A stretch of DNA of 64,000 nucleotides from Nitrospira japonica (GTDB taxonomy: Bacteria > Nitrospirota > Nitrospiria > Nitrospirales > Nitrospiraceae): NCBI RefSeq assembly GCF_900169565.1, contig NZ_LT828648.1:1242876-1306875 (forward strand), read 5' to 3'. A program made the translations under genes and the position numbers. Shown here in pieces: positions 63,475 through 64,000 of this stretch (position 1 is the stretch's first letter; every line of letters begins with the position of its first letter). The notes beneath the pieces are model-generated. The model saw only the letters and a list, made by a program, of their open reading frames with translations. It was not told where the DNA came from and made no database searches.

Positions 63475-64000
63475 ATGCGTCAAGACATCGTCGTTATCGG
63501 CGGCGGGTTAGCCGGATCCGAAGCGGCTTGGCAGGCGGCCAACCGCGGGGCCAAGGTCACTCTCTACGAGATGCGGCCAAAGGAAATGACGCCGGCCCAC
63601 AAGACGGGAGACTTGGCCGAACTGGTCTGTTCCAACTCTCTCGGCTCCGTGGATTCGTCGACGGCACCCGGAATCCTGAAAGAGGAAATGCGCCGGCTCG
63701 GTTCGCTGATTATCCGAGCCGCGGAGCAGGCGCGCGTTCCGGCGGGCACGGCCCTGGCGGTCGATCGCGAACTGTTTTCGTCCCATGTGACCCGTGCGCT
63801 TGCGAGCCATGCCAACATTCGGATCATGCATGAAGAGATCGCGGACATTCCCCGCGACTGCGTCTGTATCGTTGCCACGGGACCTTTGACCTCGGACAAA
63901 TTGTCGCAGGCCATCGGAGGCCTCGCGCAGTCTCGACACCTCTATTTCTATGACGCGATTTCCCCAATCGTGGACGCCGACTCCATCGACATGAACGTGG
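63475..64000 (+). CDS. trmFO: tRNA uridine-54 C5-methyltransferase (folate-dependent), start only
   Basis: Partial at the right edge, 175 codons. FAD-binding GxGxxG in IVVIGGGLAGSEAAWQAANRG, then ELVCSNSLGS, a family-specific segment, and the LYFYDAISPIVDADSIDMN motif characteristic of TrmFO. Makes ribothymidine in the T-loop using 5,10-methylene-THF. An in-frame ATG at 63433 exists, but the residues before 63475 do not match the family start. Confidence 0.93.
   Translation, partial: MRQDIVVIGGGLAGSEAAWQAANRGAKVTLYEMRPKEMTPAHKTGDLAELVCSNSLGSVDSSTAPGILKEEMRRLGSLIIRAAEQARVPAGTALAVDRELFSSHVTRALASHANIRIMHEEIADIPRDCVCIVATGPLTSDKLSQAIGGLAQSRHLYFYDAISPIVDADSIDMNV

Overview
The window is about 64 kb of high-GC bacterial chromosome. 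Gene content and style point to the genus Nitrospira (nitrite-oxidising Nitrospirota) or a close relative. The clues are a complex I operon with two NuoM subunits, a NuoG with a formate-dehydrogenase-like domain, many short Nitrospira-style lipoproteins and two-component genes, and dispersed ~126-bp imperfect palindromes. Species assignment is inference; no database was searched.

Layout. 1-6.6 kb (minus): a two-partner secretion operon, with the outer-membrane transporter gene (4933-6555) followed by a giant repeat-rich adhesin (start 4896) that runs off the left edge. It contains about fifteen 69-residue repeats and a 690-bp block present twice without a mismatch. 6.6-9.3 kb: a small putative lipoprotein, pyrE, a lipoprotein, a periplasmic rhodanese and a phosphodiester glycosidase-like protein. 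9.3-12.9 kb (minus): a histidine kinase, response regulator and hybrid kinase in one coupled operon. 13.0-26.7 kb (minus): nuoA-B-C-D-G-I-J-K-L-M-M-N, without nuoE, nuoF or nuoH.

27.2-31.5 kb: an OmpA-family envelope protein, a PriA homologue whose helicase motifs are all degraded, and a small membrane protein. 31.6-37.7 kb: a lone receiver protein, tRNA-Leu, a palindromic repeat, a HAD phosphatase, queE, pepA, nagZ, a tandem metal-site-like small protein and a PsiE-family membrane protein. 38-45 kb: an amino-acid permease, a class-I amidotransferase hydrolase, secreted and hypothetical proteins, an M24 peptidase, an unusually long TatA-like protein and two tandem PilZ-like proteins. 45.2-48.5 kb (minus): tig-clpP-clpX, then tRNA-Leu. 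49-57.6 kb: envelope functions (HEAT-repeat protein, orphan substrate-binding protein, OmpA-like coiled-coil protein, MscL, DUF481 protein, MscS, AsmA-like protein).

57.6-61.5 kb (plus): tRNA-Ser, SRP RNA, a second palindromic repeat, dnaX-ybaB-recR and a DksA/TraR-type zinc-finger protein. 61.4-64 kb: a TPR lipoprotein, a small lipoprotein, tRNA-Val and the start of trmFO, cut by the right edge.

The region is mostly core chromosome; I see no phage, transposase, CRISPR array or integron. The most unusual items are the ATPase-dead-looking PriA, the TatA-like protein with a second amphipathic TatA-type segment at its C-terminus, the tandem PDSCG...CCxH protein, the PilZ pair with an altered ligand motif, the repeat-amplified adhesin, and a complex I operon that needs NuoE, NuoF and NuoH from elsewhere.
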